Under the pieces are notes generated by a model that did not search any database, was not told where the DNA came from, and saw nothing but the letters and a program-made list of their open reading frames with translations. Of a stretch of 64,000 nucleotides of DNA, positions 10,699 through 21,604 are shown one piece after another. The number at the start of each line of letters is the position of its first letter. The stretch's first letter is position 1. This DNA comes from Buxus sempervirens (taxonomy: Eukaryota > Streptophyta > Magnoliopsida > Buxales > Buxaceae): the NCBI GenBank assembly GCA_947561395.2, contig OX387184.1:15728205-15792204 (forward strand), written 5' to 3'. A program made the position numbers and the translations under genes.

Positions 10699-11159
10699 GT
10701 TAAAAGGAAGGTGAAATTATGAAAAATGTAACTTTGTGCCCTATGTTTATAAAAACAATCCATCAAAAATCTCATTAACAATCATCAAAAATCTCTTTTC
10801 CAGACAAGTATCACTTTTTAAAAACTAATTGACCTGTAAGATTATTTTCAAAAAAATAAAAAGTATACAAGCGCGAGTACATCTTACATGAAACACAAGC
10901 ACAACATACGCTCATGTTCTTTTTTTTAGGATTTGTAAATATTTAAGATTTTTTATTAAAATTTTAGGGTGAAATTCATAAAAGGTAATTAATCCATTGA
11001 ACCAAGGGTGGTTGGATGTCTAACACCTTCCCAATCATTAAGTGAACCCCCTAACCCAGAAATCTGGTTGGTCCAATTTAAAATTCTCACTTAATTAATT
11101 AATTCTCTTGGTGTCCATCCACACTCAAATTTAACCATGGATGATGGCAGCTCCATTAA

Positions 11160-11515
11160 CCCAAACCGACCTCACAGGCGGTGTTACGACAATAGATACA
11201 ACAAATGACAATGATTAACGACACTTAGATATATAGTTGAAGCCACAGCTGATGTATATTTGAATTAATGCACCCGTGTGCTCTAATGCAATAACCGGCT
11301 GCTTTGTAAAGTGACGACTACTTAATGACGAAGAGAGATTAACCTCTACAATCAACCCCAAAGAAATGGGAAAAAAAAAACAAAGAAAATCAACAGAACC
11401 ATGGTATGGGCCTCTCTATCTTATTGCCGTGGTATTGAAGGATAAGAGAAGGTTGAAGAGCAAGTCCACCCATAGTGTCAATTTGGGGTTACATGTTAGT
11501 TCCACTATTTGGTCA
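11160..11515. repeat. Segment A, 5' fragment
   Basis: This matches 26930-27285 (segment A copy 3) in order, including the AGATATATAGTTGAAGCCAC block and CACTATTTGGTCAT. It stops abruptly at the orphan peroxidase promoter. Confidence 0.8.
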
Positions 11516-11840
11516 TTATTGCAACTCTGTTTTGTGAGACTTTTTTTATGGTGAGACTGTTTTGTGAGACGAGTGGAGCTATACAGAGCAAAGCTCATTT
11601 ATAGGCAAGGAGGGCTTCAGAATTGTTCATTTACGTAATAGAAAAAAATAAAGAGGGGTCGCGTTATAGACTCTTATTACAGAAGTCTTTCACTCTAGGA
11701 TCTGGATATTCTCAACCTTAGAAACCTGTGGCTTTCACACGCCTCCTTGTATTGGAAGAGGCCACCGTGAACAGAGGTTCCCATTATTACTTTAATGTGT
11801 CACATTTTTTTTTTGGTTGGCACTTTAATGTGTAACATGC
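11516..11840 (-). pseudogene. Orphan peroxidase promoter and leader (gene body lost)
   Basis: The sequence from GCAACTCTGTTTTGTGAGAC upward matches the leader and promoter of Prx3-Prx5, including the TATA box (11597-11603) and the AAAGTCTTTCACTCTAG and CACACGCCTCCTTG upstream blocks. No peroxidase coding sequence follows. Instead it joins segment A at 11515, where both parents share CAT-ATTGC. A peroxidase copy appears to have been deleted from its start codon onward. Confidence 0.85.
11789..11838 (-). mobile_element. Ultra-short retroposition scar, 16 bp
   Basis: The target ACTTTAATGTGTMACAT is duplicated (11789-11805 and 11822-11838, one mismatch) around T9 GGTTGGC. The paralogous sites near 46629 and 52602 are uninterrupted. 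Confidence 0.8.
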
Positions 11841-11957
11841 CAAATCAAGTTTGTTACTTAGCAAATTAAAATCAAGGGGAAATTGTCCCCCCTAAACATA
11901 AATTTCAATTAAAAAATATAAAAATATATATACTTTTAATTAAAAAATAAAAAATTT

Positions 11958-11973
11958 GGGGGGGGGGGGGGGG
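11958..11973. repeat. Poly(G) run of 16
   Basis: Sixteen consecutive G, then CGGGG, between two CCCCCCTARACATA-containing stretches (11889 and 11981). This is unusual in such an AT-rich window and could form a G-quadruplex. Confidence 0.8.
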
Positions 11974-11984
11974 CGGGGTGCCCC

Positions 11985-12360
11985 CCTAGACATAGGCTTA
12001 GATGGTGGCAATATGATAAATGGATCACCCCATCCCCACTCTATCCCTAATTCTCATTATCATCAGAAACCTGTTCCACTAAAGTGGGTCCATGACACAA
12101 ATCTTGTCTCTCTATCCCATTCTATCAAAAATAAATAATCAACAATACTTATAATGCATTAAAATTACCATAAAAGCATATTCTCTAACAAACAAACAAA
12201 AATCACACAAAAATTTCAAATTAGTTGTTAACGAAAACCAGGTTAAGATTGCTAGCTAACTCACCTAGAAACGAGACAAAGTTTAACCTATTATCACAAA
12301 TAACTATTGCACCTAAAAGCTTAAGCTAATAAATGAAAGTGTAACTAGTATGTGATTAAT
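11985..12360. repeat. Copy of the Prx4/Prx5 far-upstream segment
   Basis: This matches 48640-48990 and 53750-54000 (GATGGTGGCAAT, CACCCCATCCCCACTCT, CCTGTTCCACTAAA). It shows that the orphan promoter brought its upstream flank with it. Confidence 0.75.
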
Positions 12361-12473
12361 ATGTCACGTGCAGTTTTTTTACAGATAGGTGAGTGTCGTT
12401 CAAGTTCTTCGAAGACTGCAGAATGGGTTGGAATCGCCTACCGCATGAGGATGTGGCAGATAGTGCCGCTGCC

Positions 12474-12593
12474 GTGAGATTCTTCCACATGGAGCATCTC
12501 ACCACTCTTGTTTTCTCAATGTGGAAATATCTTTTTACATTGAGATATACAAAAAACAAGAGCCATGAGATGTTCCACGTGGAAGCGTCTCAC
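12474..12593. repeat. Paired 29 bp palindromes (foldback mini-element)
   Basis: Two imperfect palindromes of the form GTGAGATNCT-CCACRTGGA-AGCRTCTCAC lie at 12474-12502 and 12565-12593, 91 bp apart start to start. CTCTTGTTTT between them is answered by an inverted AAAACAAGAG. Related pairs lie near 24299, 39017 and 56103. Confidence 0.8.
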
Positions 12594-12960
12594 GGTGGCA
12601 GCACTGTCTACCACATTCATCGCGGCATACAAAATAAGCTGCCATGTGTGACTAATATTTCGGATTCACATCACCTACTAAGTGCCCAGCAACCAATGGG
12701 ACAAGGCCACATCACCGGCAGCCCTAACACAAGCCAAAACTACCGATGATGTGGCCTGACTTTATGGAATCCCATTGGCTGCTGGCTGGGCACCCAGCGG
12801 GTGATTTGATTCCAATATTTCACGTGCAATTTTTTTTTCCTTTCTCGTTTTTTAGTGGTCATGTGAAGTTTCTACGTGGGAGCTTTTTCACCCACCTACA
12901 ACCTCGTTTCATTATTCAAAAATCAAAAGATGTACCAAAATCAACGCAACTTGTCTCTTA

Positions 12961-13017
12961 AAGAAACCAATTAATCTTTTTTTTTTGCCACCAAAAAAAA
13001 AAGAAACCAATTAATCT
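12961..13017. mobile_element. Ultra-short retroposition scar, 23 bp
   Basis: The 17 bp target AAGAAACCAATTAATCT occurs at 12961-12977 and 13001-13017. The insert is T9 GCCACC A8, so its orientation is ambiguous. Confidence 0.8.
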
Positions 13018-13129
13018 ACCTTAGAAGAAAAACATAATAAAAAACAAAAAACAAGGGCGGCGCAGAGCTCAATAAAAATGAAAATTTATTTTAATTAAGA
13101 AACATGTTACTCCATAGCATAGGGATGCT

Positions 13130-13409
13130 AATTGGACCGGTACGAGCACGGCCCAACACGCTTAATTAAGACGTGCTCGTGCTAGCACTGCCCGGGCTCT
13201 AATAACAGGCCGTACCATGCCAACCTTACTAGACCCGTTAGTCCATGGGCGACTTGAACTTTTCTATTTATTACTTGGCCCACGTGCAAAGGCACAACAC
13301 ACCCTTAACCGTGCCGGGTGTTTTAGAAAATGAGCACGGTCGTACCCAGCTCGCTAGGCACGGGCTAAACATGCTCGTACCCGGGCTGGCATGATTAGCA
13401 ACCTTACTG
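13130..13409. mobile_element. GC-rich MITE, GGCCCG/CGTGC-type core
   Basis: The left end reads TAGGGATGCTAATTGG and the right end, inward, TAAGGTTGCTAATCATG. Inside are inverted ACGAGCACG, GCCCGGGC and GGCACGG words. No perfect 8 bp duplication was found, so the boundaries are approximate. Confidence 0.6.
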
Positions 13410-13473
13410 ATGGCATAGTGGCATATACACACACCAAAGTTGAGTTTGGGTTGGTTTAGGAGGAGGCACTAGA

Positions 13474-13659
13474 ATGGGAAGCCTGGAGGTAGCCAAAATG
13501 CATAATTCAAGAGTTGAGAGGACTCATGGTGGTCAATTTACATGGCAAGAACAAGATGACTCGGATGGAGTACAATTGGTGGCTTTGGATTACGGCCCAG
13601 CTCGGAAGAAGCCTCCATTCATAACTAATGATGTAGAAGCTTTCATCTCTATCATTTGA
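13474..13659 (+). CDS. Small ORF, 61 aa, unknown
   Basis: An ATG-initiated frame, MGSLEVAKMH to a TGA after VEAFISII. The composition looks protein-like (FTWQEQDDSDGVQLVALDYG, then PARKKPPF) and there is no low-complexity bias. I do not recognise the family. It may be one exon or a captured fragment: it sits between a MITE and the LINE target site, and no partner exon is evident within 150 bp. Being a chance ORF is also possible. Confidence 0.3.
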   Translation: MGSLEVAKMHNSRVERTHGGQFTWQEQDDSDGVQLVALDYGPARKKPPFITNDVEAFISII

Positions 13660-13740
13660 ACAAAAATAAAAAAAAATCATTGAAATATGCAGTCTCGGCC
13701 TTGGCGCCTTGAATGATGGTGTAATGGGGAATTACTGGTA

Positions 13741-13799
13741 GAATAGCTATAATGCGTTATTACCAACAAAAAAAAAAAAAAAAGAATAGCTTTGATGCG
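13741..13799 (+). mobile_element. Ultra-short retroposition scar at the LINE target
   Basis: The target GAATAGCTNTRATGCG is at 13741-13756 and 13784-13799 (14 of 16 identical). The insert (13757-13783) is TTATTACCAAC plus poly(A), a LINE-like 3' end. The second target copy was then used by the full LINE. Confidence 0.8.
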
Positions 13800-14315
13800 A
13801 ACTGGTGATTGCGATTTCCCCATCAACCGTCGTTTCGTTGCTCGTCGGTCTGACTACTGGCGATTGGGATCTCCCTAGCTTGTTCTCCTTGCTCTTCCGC
13901 GCCTTTAGCTTTTTTGCTGCCATTCTCCATTTCCCGCTCTTCCATTGTGTTGGATCCAAGCTTTCCTTTCCGTGTTCCTTCCTATTCTCTCTTCACTGTG
14001 TTCCTTATATGTTGTTTCCTCCTTATCTGTTGTTCCTTATCTGTTATTTATTCCATCTGGTTCATCTATTCGAGCTCGCTTCGTTTTGTTCATCGGGTTC
14101 CCTCTCGTATCTCCTTCTTTCATCCTTAAACCCTAATTTTCCATCTGGCCCCTTCCGATTCCCCTTTCCTTGTTACCATTAGGGTTTCCCTTTATAGCTT
14201 TCTTTGTTCTATGAACATCTCTCTGCTTTCTCCCGTGTTAGTTCTGCTATCCTGCTTTTTGATTATTCAGTTGGTGTTCCTTCTGTTCCTTTTGAATCCC
14301 GTGGGAGTCATTTCA

Positions 14316-15743
14316 ATGAAGCTCCTGTTCTGGAATTGCAGGGGACTCGGGAGACCCTTGACGCAGCAGCACCTAGAGGACAAAATTTATCAACACTCCC
14401 ACGATCTAATTCTTTTGTCGGAAACTCTAGCATCTGAGAAGACACTCACTCGGGTCATCAGAAAGATCAGAATGCCAAATCAATTCCTTCAACCATCTTG
14501 TGGGAGAAAAGAAGGTTTTGTAATCTTATGGACAAATAATGTTTCAGTCTCGGTTCTATTCTCAACAGATTGGCTGATTGAATTACATATGACATATACT
14601 CGTAAGTCATGCCAAATTATTTTCGTACATGCCAGTTCTAATATATTTGTGCAGAAGAAACAATGGAAGCTCATCCAAAGTCTGAAACATGCCCATGGAG
14701 GTCCTTCCTTAATTATTGGCGACTTCAATGCAATGCTCTGGCCGGCTGACAAACGTGGAGGGACTCCTTTGAACCGAATTCAGACTGAATTATTTTCTCA
14801 ATTTGTACAGGATTGTCATCTCTGTGAACTTCCTCTAAAGGGTCCACAATTTACGTGGACTAACGGTCAACAAGGTTTTCGCAGGATCTCTGAAAAATTG
14901 GACCGTGGCTTTGTAACCGAGAATTTTTTTGATCTCTTCCCTAACCCTCTATTGTGTTCCCAGGAAATCATTGGGTCAGATCACTGTACCATGATCCTTG
15001 AGCTCGAGCACAAAACTAGTTGTAAAAGGCAGCCTTTCCATTTTGAGGCAATGTGGCTTGAGGAACCTTCCTACCCGACAATCCTCAGCAATTATTGGAA
15101 CAAAGTAGTAGAAGCAATCCCTTTATTGAATCGTCTAAACGGCCTGGCTGAGGAGCTAAAGAAATGGAATAAGCGTGTTGTGGGAAACATCCATGACAGA
15201 TTGTCACAAATTAAAGGCCAACTTCAGCAACTTCAAGAATCAATTTCGCACAATGGAGACAGCACTGAAATGTTCATGGAACAAAGGTTGATGGTGAAGT
15301 ACTCAAAACTGTTAAAGCAGCAGGAAGTATTCTGGTTCCAGAAATCCCGGATTAAATGGTTATTACATGGAGACCTCAACACGCGGCTTTTCCACAAGTC
15401 GACCCTAGTCCGACGCAGGCGGAATTATATACATTCATTGAGAAATTCTGATAATGTAGAGATCACTGATGCGCGTCAAATTGAATTACATATTATTGAG
15501 TATTTTGAATCCCTGTACAGGGCGACGCCTACATGGACAGAAATTGAGCTGCCGGGACTTATTCAACCCCAAATTACTTCATTGCAGAATGATATTCTCA
15601 AACAGGTACCGTCCACCGATGAAATATGGAATGTTGTTAAGAAATTCCCTCCCTTTAAAGCCCCAGGCCCTGATGGTTTCCCCGCTATTTTCTTCCAAAG
15701 CTCATGGGATGTTGTAGGCCAAAGTGTAACCGAAACAGTCTAG
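14316..15743 (+). pseudogene. LINE ORF2 part 1: endonuclease and RT start
   Basis: An apurinic-type endonuclease/exonuclease/phosphatase domain nicks the target DNA. It begins at the Met of MKLLFWNCRGLG (a typical plant ORF2 start), although the frame is open back to 14211. Active-site blocks seen are the N of WNCRG, the E of LLSETL, GDFNAM and the SDH of IGSDHC. The LLHGDLNTRLFH linker and the first RT block (FKAPGPDGFPAIFFQ) follow. The frame ends at a TAG (15741-15743) inside the RT domain. Confidence 0.9.
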
Positions 15744-17137
15744 GATTTTTTTTCGATCTGGGTGTCTGCCACAAGACTTAAACCACACGTTTATAGTCCT
15801 TGTACCCAAAGTCCCTAATCCCAGATCAATTGATAATTCCGGCCGATTAGCCTATGCAACGTCACTTATAAAATAATATCCAAGATTTTAGTGCAAAGAC
15901 TTCGGCCTATGCTCCCTAAAAGCATTCACCCCACTCAGGCTGCCTTTGTGCTGGGACGTAGCATTCGGGACAACATCCTTGTTCACCATGAGGTTGTTCA
16001 CTTTTTCAGAAATCTAAAAAACCCCACACAAAATCAAAGAAAAAAAGGAAGAAAAAGATGAGTGGTCGGGGTTATTATGCATTGAAAGTGGACTTTTCAA
16101 AGGCTTATGACAGAGTCAGCTGGACCTTCTTACGCATGGTATTACTGGCTTATGGATTTGATGAGTAGGTCACAAATCTGGTTATGACTTGTGTACAGAC
16201 AGCTACCTTCAGTGTATTATTGAATGGGACACCTACGGGGAAAATTCAGGCTTCTCGAGGCCTTTGAAAGGGGGACCCTCTGTCCCCCTATCTCTTCATA
16301 CTATGCCAGCAGGTGTTCAGTCTTGCATTGACAAGGTATGAAATGGAGGGCCGGTTTCATGGCATAAGCCTCACTCGGCGCAGCCCGGCACTTTCTCACT
16401 TAATGTTTGCAGATGACATGATTGTGTATGGGCATGTTAATAGCAGGGAAGCACACAATGTGGTAAGATTGATACACAAATATTGTGTGGAATCAGGTCA
16501 GCAGATTAATTGTTCTAAATCTTCTTTACTATTTAGTAGAAATACATGTCATAGCCAAAGGGCTGAAATCCGACATATGTTTAATATTCCATCTAATGGC
16601 ACAGTGGATAAATACTTGGGTCTTCCTGTATTAGCGAAGAGACCTAACCCAAGAGCTTGCAAAGAGCTTGTTCAAAAAGTGGAAGATCGTTTATCCAGTT
16701 GGAAGGCCTTATTGCTATCCCAGATGGGCAGAACTACCTTGATCCAATCTGTTCTATCAGCCATACCATTACATTACATGCAATGTTTCCGTATTCCATC
16801 CACAACTCTTAACAGGTTGGACCAGATAGCTAGACTTTTCTTCTGGAGGAAGGGGCCTAATAAGCAGGGAATTCCAACCATTTGTTGGAATCGAATCTCC
16901 CAACCAATTCGTAATGGTAGATTGAATATTAGAAGTGCTGATCTTACAAACAAAGCCTTGCTAATGAAGGCTGCATGGCACCTGCACTCATCCCAGAGCA
17001 GTCTATGGAAATCACTCATGAAAACTATCTATTTTCCAGATTGTAGCTTCTTGCAGGCTGGAACGAGAAGGAAGCAATCTTTCCTTTGGCAACAGCTGTG
17101 TAAAATTAAGGACATCATTAACCAAGCTTCCTTCTAG
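15744..17137 (+). pseudogene. LINE ORF2 part 2: reverse transcriptase, broken
   Basis: The RT blocks continue in shifting frames: VPKVPNP, ALKVDFSKAYDRVSW near 16081, and the catalytic FADD at 16406-16417. In-frame stops near 16167 and 16266, plus at least one frameshift before 16060, interrupt it. The last part (about 16313-17137) is open through the RT thumb and ends at a single TAG. The next segment continues in the same frame. Confidence 0.88.
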
Positions 17138-18485
17138 CAGATTGCAAATGGAGAGGACGTTGATTTATTTAATCACCACTGGCTTCAATGTGGTGATCGA
17201 CTTCCACAACCTAAGTATAATCTGCAAAGCTTTCCTCTGTCTCGGGTATGTCACATTATTAATTCCAATACTCGAACCTGGAATGTGGATTTGATATCTT
17301 CATTATGGCCACCTGCTATTGTCTCCAAAATTCTCGCTACTCCTCTTATTCCTTTACTTCACAAAGATACGCCAATATGGCGATACGCATCAAATGGGAG
17401 TTTTTCAGTGGCCGCAACCTACAGGCATCTTTCTGGTAATGGCGAAGGTAGTGACGACCCATTTTGGCTCAAGTTATGGCATTTCAAATGCCCTGCCAGA
17501 TATAAACTATTTTTATGGAAGTGTATCAATGGAGCTCTTCCTACTGCTAAGCTACTTGCATCAAGAATCCCAAATATTTCATCTACATGTGTCTTATGTG
17601 GGGAAAAAGATGAGTCCTTAGAACACTTCTGGATGGAATGCCCTTTCACAAGGGCAGTATGGTTAGCAACAATTGGTGGTACTCTCCAAACTTCAGGCCC
17701 AACACAATCCTTTGGCAGTTGGTTTCGGCAATTGGCTAAATTGGCCATTAAGGTTAAGGTTTTATCATCTGATGAATTGCTTTCAAATATTACCATGCTT
17801 GGGTGGCTTTTATGGTCACACAGAAATAAAATCATCTTTGAACATGCCAAACCTGACGTCTACCAAGTCATTCGTCAATTCCAGTCTCTTCGAATGGAGG
17901 TTGTTTCTGCTTATAATTCCATAGACAGAGCAACATCCCAAGAAGCAGATGGAGGTACAATGGCAACCCCCACCCCATTCCTTTACGAAACTAAATTTTG
18001 ATGGTGCGTATCGCAAATCTAATGGAAAAGCTGGGATTGGAGTTGTTGCTAGAAATGCTGATGGCTCATTTAGTGCAACACTAGCAGCTACCTGTTTTGC
18101 TGAATCATCAATCCAGGCGGAGGTAATAGCAGCACTTGAAGCGGTTAAATTGGCTACATCTAGAGGCTTTGCGAATATCATATTGGAAGGGGACTCATTG
18201 ACGCTGATCAATTTGCTGCTAGCCACGAAGGATGGATGGCCTGAGGAATCTTCTATACCTTGGCGATGTATCTCCTATCTGTTGGAAATTCGTAACCTTT
18301 GGAATAACTTTCACTGTGTTCGCATTCAACATGTTCTTTGTGAAGGGAATGCAGCTACGGACCATATGGCCAACTTTGGAATCGACTACTTCTCCTATTT
18401 ATGGATTGTTAGACCCCCCAAAGAAATATGTAATATACTTATGGATGATGCTAGAGGCCGTGTACATATTCGTACTAGTGTTTAA
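17138..18485 (+). pseudogene. LINE ORF2 part 3: zf-RVT and RNase H
   Basis: From 17138 the frame resumes and holds the zf-RVT zinc-binding domain (FSVAATYRHL, then CPARYKLFLWK, CVLCGEKDESLEHFWMEC). A one-base shift near 17940-17980 leads to the RNase H domain (17949-18485) with FDGAYRKSNGKAG, the AEVIAALEA Glu, LEGDS Asp and GNAATDHMANFG. It ends in VHIRTSV. The stop at 17137 and the shift make the protein non-functional. Confidence 0.88.
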
Positions 18486-18536
18486 TAATATATCTTCTCT
18501 TTGACTACCAAAAGAAAAAAAGAATAGCTTTGATGC

Positions 18537-19207
18537 AAAATTAGTTGAGGGTCTCATGAACAAGGTTAAGGACCTACAAGTCATTCCACCAGTCTGTAAT
18601 ACAAATTATATAATTTCCAGATGGGTGTTCTTGGATATATATACTTCTGTTTTCCCTATTTCATTTCAAAAAATCACTGTCTGCCTGTATATATAACCTA
18701 AACTTATATATAAACTGACACAAGATGGCTGAACAGACAGCAACACAGTCTCCATTTGATACATGAATGAATGATCTTTGATGGACAATGCTTCATAATT
18801 TGAAGCATTTTCTTCATTTTCTTAATTGCTAAGTACAAGAGTCTGCCATAATTATCAGAAAATAGTTCATTAATTTCTTAATCTTTCAAGTTTCAGCAGC
18901 AATGTGCATGTGGGAATGTAAGAAATTAGATTAATGTCGAACCCAGAAGCCTCGCCACCCCATACACAATCCCGAATTTTCCACTAGGCTGTTCAACACA
19001 GTAGAACCAAGAAATAGATATTACCTTTGGTATTTTACCAACAGAGTGCAGTTTGAACTTTGGTGTCATCTATACTACTATATACAAAGGGAGCACTAAC
19101 TTGAGAAGCATGTCAAAAACTATCTTTTTATATAATATCGTTATAAATCATTGTTAAAGTTCAATAATATAGGGCTATAGTTGTCGTTTTCTCTCCAACC
19201 CCAAATG
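18537..19207. other. Array spacer, no gene seen
   Basis: This resumes the sequence interrupted by the LINE (TTGAGGGTCTCATGAACAAGG, as at 4391 and 23466). It includes AATGTAAGAAATTAG, shared with 23600. No gene is visible. Confidence 0.6.
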
Positions 19208-19415
19208 ATTGACCTGGTGGTCAATGCCTGGGGCCTCGAGGTATGCTCCCTCCAAGGTCTCTGGTTCGAACTCTCGTAGGGTTTAACTTCTTGGGGCCAT
19301 GCCAAGGCCTTTGGCCTGTATTTACCCGGTTTGTGTGGGACGAGAGGACTACACAAGCCTCGGGGATTAGTCGGTCAAGCAAGCTAGCCTGACACCCTGA
19401 GTTACAAAAAAAAAA
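19208..19415 (+). mobile_element. tRNA-derived SINE
   Basis: About 205 bp with a pol III B box GGTTCGAACTC (19263-19273), an A-box-like TGGTGGTCAATG about 45 bp upstream, the 3' body motif CCTCGGGGATTAGTCGGTC and a 10 A tail. I found no clear target duplication, so the 5' limit is approximate. Confidence 0.65.
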
Positions 19416-19967
19416 TCCGTATAATTATAAAATGGTTCTCACTTCTCCAACCAGTTGTCTAACTCTTCTCTCTTTTATCTTCATATTGCAATACGGCATG
19501 TGCACCCCGGCCCGCTAGTTAAATGTTAAGAGAAGCGCATATTATGGTGCAACAAACGCCTGATGTAGGCATTTTTCTGATCAACGCTATCAACCTAATA
19601 TGAAGGCATCATATATACTTGTATGTCTTGCACATCAAAGACATTGTTGAGTTTACATACCATAGGATTTCTCCTAGTTTAACAAGTCATGTGTGGCGAG
19701 CTAGCCCTGCATTTGTATCCCACTCCAATTTTCTTTGCTACCGCTTGGTATGTTGTTCTCAAATTCCAAATTCAATTAATTAATTATAATTGCGTACACA
19801 TCCCGCATAATTAAACAAGTGCAAGTGATTCTCAAACAAACCACTTAGTATAAATTGGCAGAAATATATTTAAAATAAAAAAACGAGAAAATAATTTAGC
19901 CGAAGAGCTCAAGTCGTTCTCTTGTCTTTGTTTAATTAAAAAGCATCCTCTAACACCAGAGGGCCTT
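19416..19967. other. Intergenic, no gene seen
   Basis: No gene, RNA gene or delimited repeat is visible. Confidence 0.5.
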
Positions 19968-20060
19968 TTCCTTACTTGAAAAAAAGATATCCGTAACTTG
20001 AGTTTTGATTACTTTTATTTGATATATTTACGAAACTTTGGATATTGACATCCTCAATTG

Positions 20061-20190
20061 TAGGGTTGCTTAACAGGCCGGCCTAGCATGACAAGGGCAC
20101 AATTAGCCTGTGCCGGGCCAAACACGGACACGCTTTAAGCATGCTAGGCCGTGTCGAGCCCATGCCGGCCCGGCCCAATAAGCAACCCTA
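20061..20190. mobile_element. 130 bp MITE with 12 bp perfect TIR
   Basis: The ends are TAGGGTTGCTTA and its exact inverse TAAGCAACCCTA. The core is GGCCGG/CCGGCC-rich. Segment A copy 1 near 1305 lacks it, which confirms the insertion. Confidence 0.85.
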
Positions 20191-21604
20191 CACATTGATC
20201 ATATCATAAAAATAAAAAACAGGTCAGGTCTATAATTCCATAGACTTGAGTCAGTATTCCACATCGTTATAAAATACAAAGGCTAAGGGTCTATTTGATA
20301 AAAATCTTTTATCAAATGAATATATATGTGTTGGACCTTCTTCTTTCGGACTTGGCATGTGATAGCTGTGATACAATATTGCCGGGTGTGCTAGTACCCA
20401 CTCAAATACAATAATTCGGATTCGCGCTTGCTCCAATCCAAGCCGCAGTTAGACCACGGTTGACTTAGTCGTACTGCAAGCCACATGTAATAAATAATGG
20501 ATCAGTTAGCCAATTGTACAAAGGTTGAGATTCATCCTTCGATATAAGTTCTCGGTTAATAGGTACCACAAATGGCAATAATTAACAACACTTAGATATA
20601 TAGTTGAAGCCACAACTGATATATATTTGAATGAATGCACCCGTGTGCTCTAATGCAATAACTGGCTACTTTGTAAAGTGACGACCACTTAATGAAGAAG
20701 AGAGATTAACCTCTACAATCAACCTCAAAGAAAAGGAAAAAAACCAAAACAAAGAAAATCAACAAAATCGATGGTACCAGCCTCCCTCTCTTATCGTTGT
20801 GGTGTTGAAGGACAAGAGAAGGTTGAAGAGCGCATCCACCGGTAGTGTCAATTCTAGATTCCGTGTTAGTTGTACTATCTGGTCATGATTGCTTCAGTTA
20901 CTCATCTAGCTTGATTGAAGCTGACATGGTGCTTACTCCTCGCTTATCGCGGTGGTATCAGAGAACAAGTAAGTTAAAGGGGAAGACCAAAATCAGGTCA
21001 TCGGTGGCAGGATCATCATTCATCTAATGCAAACAGTACCTTCAAACATTGTTACAACATGAAGCAGCATAGAGAAGTCTTAAACTACATTCTTGCTACT
21101 GTTGTGTGGGGTGGAATGAAGGATAGGGTGATCACAGTTGATCAACTAAAATTGAAAAATAAACTGGTTGAGTTGTACTGTGTTAGTGTCTATCCCTGTT
21201 CTTTTTGTTGTGGTAAGACTTTATACTTGAGCTTTAACAGTTATTCAGTTTGCATAACCCCTTAGTCAACCATTACCCTTGTGGCAGTTAGAACATTTTC
21301 GAATTTCGGCATGGTGATCTCACGTACACGCAAGAGAGTACTGCTTCATATTTCGTTAGTTTTGTGGAAATAAATGTGTCCACAAAATATTCGGTCTACA
21401 TGATGTCACATGGACTTATCTTATTCATCATGTTACGACGAGTGTAAACATTATATGTTTATCACTGGCTGAACTTGGAAGCCTAGTTAGCATTACTTAC
21501 ACATGCTTAGCGTGCAAGCTAGTTAGACTAATTTGGATTGCAGGATTGTTGGTCGACTCGAACCACCTAATTGATATCAGTTAACCAGCCTTTGATGCAA
21601 CTTG

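Larger units (their letters stand above)
13799..18521 (+). mobile_element. LINE (L1-type) retrotransposon, nearly complete but inactive
   Basis: The 4.7 kb element is flanked by the 15 bp duplication GAATAGCTTTGATGC (13784-13798 and 18522-18536) and ends GACTACCAAAAG then poly(A). The uninserted target survives at about 4367 and 23443. The order is: a pyrimidine-rich 5' region, endonuclease, reverse transcriptase, zinc-binding zf-RVT and RNase H. No ORF1 (nucleic-acid-binding gag) precedes ORF2. Several stops and frameshifts break ORF2. Confidence 0.92.

Noticed and set aside
14211..14315. N-terminal extension of the LINE endonuclease ORF
   Set aside because: The first 35 residues are a hydrophobic translation of the pyrimidine-rich leader. 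The family start MKLLFWNCRG is at 14316.
19141..19356. 71 aa minus-strand ORF
   Set aside because: It is a translation of the SINE on the opposite strand.
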